A DNA stretch of 64,000 bases from CAWGGS01 sp963822095 (GTDB lineage: Bacteria > Desulfobacterota > Desulfobulbia > Desulfobulbales > Desulfocapsaceae). The translations under genes were made by a program, and so were the position numbers. Below, one piece after another: positions 61,110 to 64,000 of this stretch (position 1 is the first letter of the stretch; each line of letters opens with the position of its first letter). The stretch spans positions 1-64,000 of the forward strand of contig CAWGGS010000078.1 of the NCBI GenBank assembly GCA_963822095.1. Direction: 5' to 3'. The notes beneath the pieces were generated by a model. It did not search any database. It was given only the letters and a program-made list of their open reading frames with translations, and was not told the origin of the DNA.

Positions 61110-61499
61110 ATGCGTGTGGCAATTCCTAGTAATGCTCCGGGGGGACTCGAGGCAAAACGTTCAGAACATTTTGGACATTGTGATCTCTTTACGGTGGTGA
61201 ATCTGGACGGAAAGAACGATATAACCGGAATTGAGATGGTGGAAAATGTAGGTCATGAGGCCGGCGGTTGTCTGGTTCCTGTCAAAATATTGCAAGATGC
61301 CAATGTTGATGCCATTGTCGTTGCCGGTATGGGAATGCGACCGATGATGGGATTTGATCAGGTCGGGATAGCGGTTTATTTTGCTGATTTGAACCGTATC
61401 CCCGAGGTTGGAACGGCAGTTGAAAACCTGAAGGCGGGAAAGCTGCCGGTGATGCGGAGCGATCAGGCCTGTCAGGGGTCTGGTAATTGCCACCATTGA
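61110..61499 (+). CDS. NifX/NifB-type FeMo-cofactor-binding domain protein
   Basis: 129 residues. MRVAIPSNAPGGLEAKRSEHFGHCDLFTVV and EAGGCLVPVKILQDANVDAIVVAGMGMRPMMGFDQVGIAVYF are the dinitrogenase iron-molybdenum cofactor domain; QACQGSGNCHH is a Cys/His tail. Stand-alone forms are common in sulfate reducers and methanogens and are thought to bind Fe-S or metal clusters; no nitrogenase genes are in the window. A DUF134 gene lies 445 nt downstream, a frequent partner. The start fits the usual N-terminus. Confidence 0.87.
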   Translation: MRVAIPSNAPGGLEAKRSEHFGHCDLFTVVNLDGKNDITGIEMVENVGHEAGGCLVPVKILQDANVDAIVVAGMGMRPMMGFDQVGIAVYFADLNRIPEVGTAVENLKAGKLPVMRSDQACQGSGNCHH

Positions 61500-61943
61500 T
61501 CCTACGCCACAATTCTTGATCTGAGAAGTTAAGGTAATAGACTATTTGAAAAAAGGAGGTCGAGATTAAAAACTCATCGTTGTCGGACTCTGTTGAAAAA
61601 GCCGTTGATCACAAAAAATGGGAGTTTTTGTTTGTTGCAGATTCAGACAATTGCTTTTTTCAGCCCGTGAAGGTATAAAGACCGGTGGGCCGGGACGACC
61701 GGCTCACCAAGGTGGATAATCGGAGCGTATCGAATCGGAAAACATTCTTTTAAAACCTGGTTATGATGGCTGTTTTGTCTTCAGGAAAGGAAAGGGTGGT
61801 TTTTTTTGCACTGCAAGGTGCTCTTTTGTGGTATAGGTATGCCTGGAATTCTTTTTGCACAGTTTTTTAGGCGAGAGATGGATCGCTTGTCCGGCTCTTA
61901 AGTCTTGTCATTTTTCAACAGTAAAATTTAATTCTTGAAAATC
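61500..61943. other. Intergenic region with an unpaired ribosome site
   Basis: No supported gene. A perfect AAGGAGGT (61553-61560) is followed 5 nt later by ATT (61565), opening a 37-codon frame to TAA at 61676-61678 without an ATG, GTG or TTG at the right distance. It could be a gene using ATT, a mutated start or coincidence. The rest holds T-rich stretches only. Confidence 0.35.
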
Positions 61944-62237
61944 ATGTCACCACGACCCAAAAAAATAAGACACTGTGAAGGAGAGTTTTGTGGACGGGCC
62001 TATAAAATTACCGGTACGCCTCTCCATGAGCTTCGTCAGATAGATCTGTACCGGGATGAATTGGAAGTCTTGAGACTTTGTGACCGGGAAGGGCTGACCC
62101 AGGAAGAGGCAGGGCAGCGGATGGGAGTGTCCCGCGGTACGATCCAGAGGATAATTACGGTTGCCAGAAAAAAGACGGCTGAGGCCCTTTCGGAAGGTTG
62201 CGCACTCATCTTTGCCGATGAAAAAAAGGAAAATTAA
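61944..62237 (+). CDS. DUF134 HTH protein
   Basis: 97 residues from the ATG at 61944; TTG at 61935 is in frame. MSPRPKKIRHCEGEFCGRAYKITGTPLHELRQIDLYRDELEVLRLCDREGLTQEEAGQRMGVSRGTIQRI is a DUF134 protein with a sigma70-region-4-like HTH (LTQEEAGQRMGVSRGTIQRIITVARKK). DUF134 genes are usually next to NifX-type genes, as here. It likely regulates that locus (inference). The HC..FC Cys pair near residues 10-16 may bind metal. A weak hairpin AGGTCCT-CGC-AGGACCT (62263-62279) follows. Confidence 0.88.
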   Translation: MSPRPKKIRHCEGEFCGRAYKITGTPLHELRQIDLYRDELEVLRLCDREGLTQEEAGQRMGVSRGTIQRIITVARKKTAEALSEGCALIFADEKKEN

Positions 62238-62398
62238 CAGCGCAGTACAAGCCCTCCAGTCGAGGTCCTCGCAGGACCTTTCGATAGTTGCATTGCAACA
62301 AATTTCCGATTATTTCGACGTACCTCAAACTATTCCGTAACTTTTATAAATTACGTGATTAATTATCCATCACTCTGTGGTTTTCATGAAAATTGCGG

Positions 62399-63985
62399 CT
62401 AGACGTTTTCACGGGTCTTCTTGAAGGTGATGTCCGGCCATTTTTCCATAAAATAGTTCAGCATCCATTCGTTTTGTGCCAAATAGGTGAGAAACCCTTC
62501 CGCATCATGGGCTAAGGCCGATCGGTTTTTACCTTCGAATTCCGCCATTTTCTTTTTGTTCTCGCAGCTCACCCAACGGGCTGTCTGAAAATCGACCGGT
62601 TCATAGATGGCGTCGACCCCGTACTCGTTTTTCAGGCGGGCCATGGTCACTTCGAATTGCAGAACACCAACGGCCCCCATCACATAGTCGGACCCGATCA
62701 GTGGCCTGAAAACCTGGATGGCCCCTTCTTCCGCAAGCTGAACAAGACCTTTCTGCAACTGTTTCATCTTGAGTGGATTCTTCAGGAGCACCCGGCGAAA
62801 ATGCTCTGGAGCGAAGTTGGGAATACCTGTGAATTTCAACTCTTCCTTGGGCGTGAAGGTATCCCCGATCTTGATTGTTCCGTGATTATGCAATCCGATA
62901 ATGTCACCCGGCCACGCTTCTTCGACATTGGTGCGATCCTGCGCCATGAAGATTGTGGCATTGGCCAGAGTGATGTCCTTTCCCATTCGGTGGTGTTTGA
63001 CCTTCATCCCCCGGACGAATTTTCCCGAGCATACGCGCAGGAAGGCGATCCGGTCCCGATGAGCCGGGTCCATATTGGCCTGGATCTTGAAAACGAAGCC
63101 TGAAAAGTCCTCCTCTCTTGGATCGACCGCTCGTGTCAAACTGGCTCGAGAACCTGGTGGCGGTGCCAATTCGACAAAGCTGTCCAGCATCTCCTGGACG
63201 CCGAAATTGTTGATGGCGCTGCCAAAAAAGACAGGGGTCTGGGAAGCGCTCAGATAGTGATCGTATTCAAAAGGGTTGGCAGCTCCTTCCAGAAGCTCAA
63301 GGTCTTCCCGCAACTCATCTGCCTGCCTGCCCAACAGTTTGTCAAGACGTGGGTCGTTGATGTCCTCAATGGTCAGGATATCCTGAGGTCTGCTTTCCTG
63401 GCCTGCAGTGAAGAGATTCAGCCGCTTTCCACGGATATTGTAGACTCCCTTGAAGGTTTTGCCCATGCCGATTGGCCAGGAGAGAGGAGTACACTCTATC
63501 TGCAGTTTTTCCTCAATCTCGGCCATAAGGTCGAGGGGTGAGAGTCCCTCGCGGTCGAGTTTATTGATGAAGGTGATCAGTGGAGTGTTGCGCATTCGGC
63601 AGACCTCCATTAATTTTTCAGTCTGGGACTCGACTCCCTTGGCGCTGTCGATAACCATGATTGCCGAGTCGACGGCGGTCAGCACCCGATAGGTATCCTC
63701 GGAAAAATCCTGATGACCGGGGGTGTCGAGGAGGTTAACCTCATAATCACGGTAGGTGAATTTCATCACCGAGGTGGTGACGGAGATCCCTCGTTCACGC
63801 TCAATGGCCATCCAGTCGCTGGTTGCCTTTCGCTCAATTTTTCGCGATTTTACTGCACCGGCGAGATTGATTGCACCTCCGTAGAGCAGGAGTTTCTCGG
63901 TAAGGGTTGTCTTTCCGGCATCGGGATGGCTGATGATCCCGAATGTCCGGCGTTTGGCTATCTCCTGCTCAAGCTGTTTGCTCAT
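62399..63985 (-). CDS. prfC: Peptide chain release factor 3
   Basis: 528 residues, the usual length. A translational GTPase that recycles RF1/RF2 from the ribosome. GTP-binding motifs: G1 HPDAGKTT (about 20-27), G3 DTPGHQDF (about 87-94), G4 NKLD (about 141-144) and the G5 region. SRKIERKATSDWMAIERERGISVTTSVMKF contains switch I. C-terminal blocks VGVLQFEVTMARLKNEYGVDA and the RF3-specific AQNEWMLNYFMEKWPDI agree. The ATG at 63983-63985 is the typical MS/KQLEQEIAKRRTFGIISHPDAG start. It is transcribed alone within the window. Confidence 0.95.
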   Translation of the reverse strand: MSKQLEQEIAKRRTFGIISHPDAGKTTLTEKLLLYGGAINLAGAVKSRKIERKATSDWMAIERERGISVTTSVMKFTYRDYEVNLLDTPGHQDFSEDTYRVLTAVDSAIMVIDSAKGVESQTEKLMEVCRMRNTPLITFINKLDREGLSPLDLMAEIEEKLQIECTPLSWPIGMGKTFKGVYNIRGKRLNLFTAGQESRPQDILTIEDINDPRLDKLLGRQADELREDLELLEGAANPFEYDHYLSASQTPVFFGSAINNFGVQEMLDSFVELAPPPGSRASLTRAVDPREEDFSGFVFKIQANMDPAHRDRIAFLRVCSGKFVRGMKVKHHRMGKDITLANATIFMAQDRTNVEEAWPGDIIGLHNHGTIKIGDTFTPKEELKFTGIPNFAPEHFRRVLLKNPLKMKQLQKGLVQLAEEGAIQVFRPLIGSDYVMGAVGVLQFEVTMARLKNEYGVDAIYEPVDFQTARWVSCENKKKMAEFEGKNRSALAHDAEGFLTYLAQNEWMLNYFMEKWPDITFKKTRENV

Positions 63986-64000
63986 AATTTACGTTTTGAA

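Overview
The window reads as a chromosomal segment of an anaerobic Gram-negative bacterium, most likely a sulfate reducer or relative in the Desulfobacterota (Desulfobulbales-like). This is inferred from gene content: a 2-hydroxyacyl-CoA dehydratase-type reductase, a DUF362/polyferredoxin pair, rubredoxin, a superoxide reductase, a B12-dependent ribonucleotide reductase, an anaerobic sulfatase-maturase-type radical SAM enzyme, a NifX-type protein with DUF134, and several outer-membrane proteins. No rRNA, tRNA, CRISPR array or prophage was seen.

Layout. 1-8.6 kb: a truncated double-cubane reductase, a Tat-exported DUF362 protein with a membrane polyferredoxin, an RluA pseudouridine synthase, a PAS-domain relic, a Cys-rich membrane protein coupled to a cupin, a half-size AbrB protein and an Mth938-like protein. 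8.8-16 kb: a large AsmA-like protein, a YHS/heavy-metal-binding protein with a structured leader, and a ydbH-ynbE-ydbL-thioesterase operon (the intermembrane lipid-transport type). 16.8-23.7 kb: a glycan locus (polytopic membrane protein, two sugar-nucleotide epimerases, a GT2 transferase) split by an IS1182-like element. 23.8-35.5 kb: outer-membrane proteins, a gamma carbonic anhydrase-like protein, a dienelactone hydrolase with a radical SAM maturase, a flippase-like protein and a Tat-exported superoxide reductase. 35.8-39.6 kb: an operon of a KamA-type aminomutase, two ATP-grasp ligases and a GNAT enzyme. 40.5-44 kb: a regulatory island with two small Cys-rich proteins, an array of palindromic operator-like sites and a soluble histidine kinase. 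44-48 kb: alaC behind an apparent alanine leader-peptide attenuator, an EamA exporter and an M20 peptidase. 48-64 kb: HDOD and GspE/PilB proteins, rubredoxin, a response regulator, nrdJ with probable NrdR boxes, hemB, ntrX/ntrY/DUF4390, NifX-type/DUF134 proteins and prfC.

The most interesting signals are non-coding. (1) A 17-residue leader peptide with five Ala codons, alternative RNA pairings and two terminators precede alaC. (2) Eight 15-bp palindromes occur at 41.28-42.35 kb, four of them with a second motif exactly 7 nt downstream. (3) A 261-265 bp palindromic element occurs in three copies flanked by 7-8 bp direct repeats, so it is probably a MITE. (4) A separate family of about 100 bp occurs in five copies, each upstream of a gene and in that gene's orientation. 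The kamA/ATP-grasp/GNAT operon is the best candidate for an undescribed biosynthetic pathway.

All calls were made by reading the sequence and from memory of protein families. No database search, folding program or gene finder was run, and homology statements should be read in that light.
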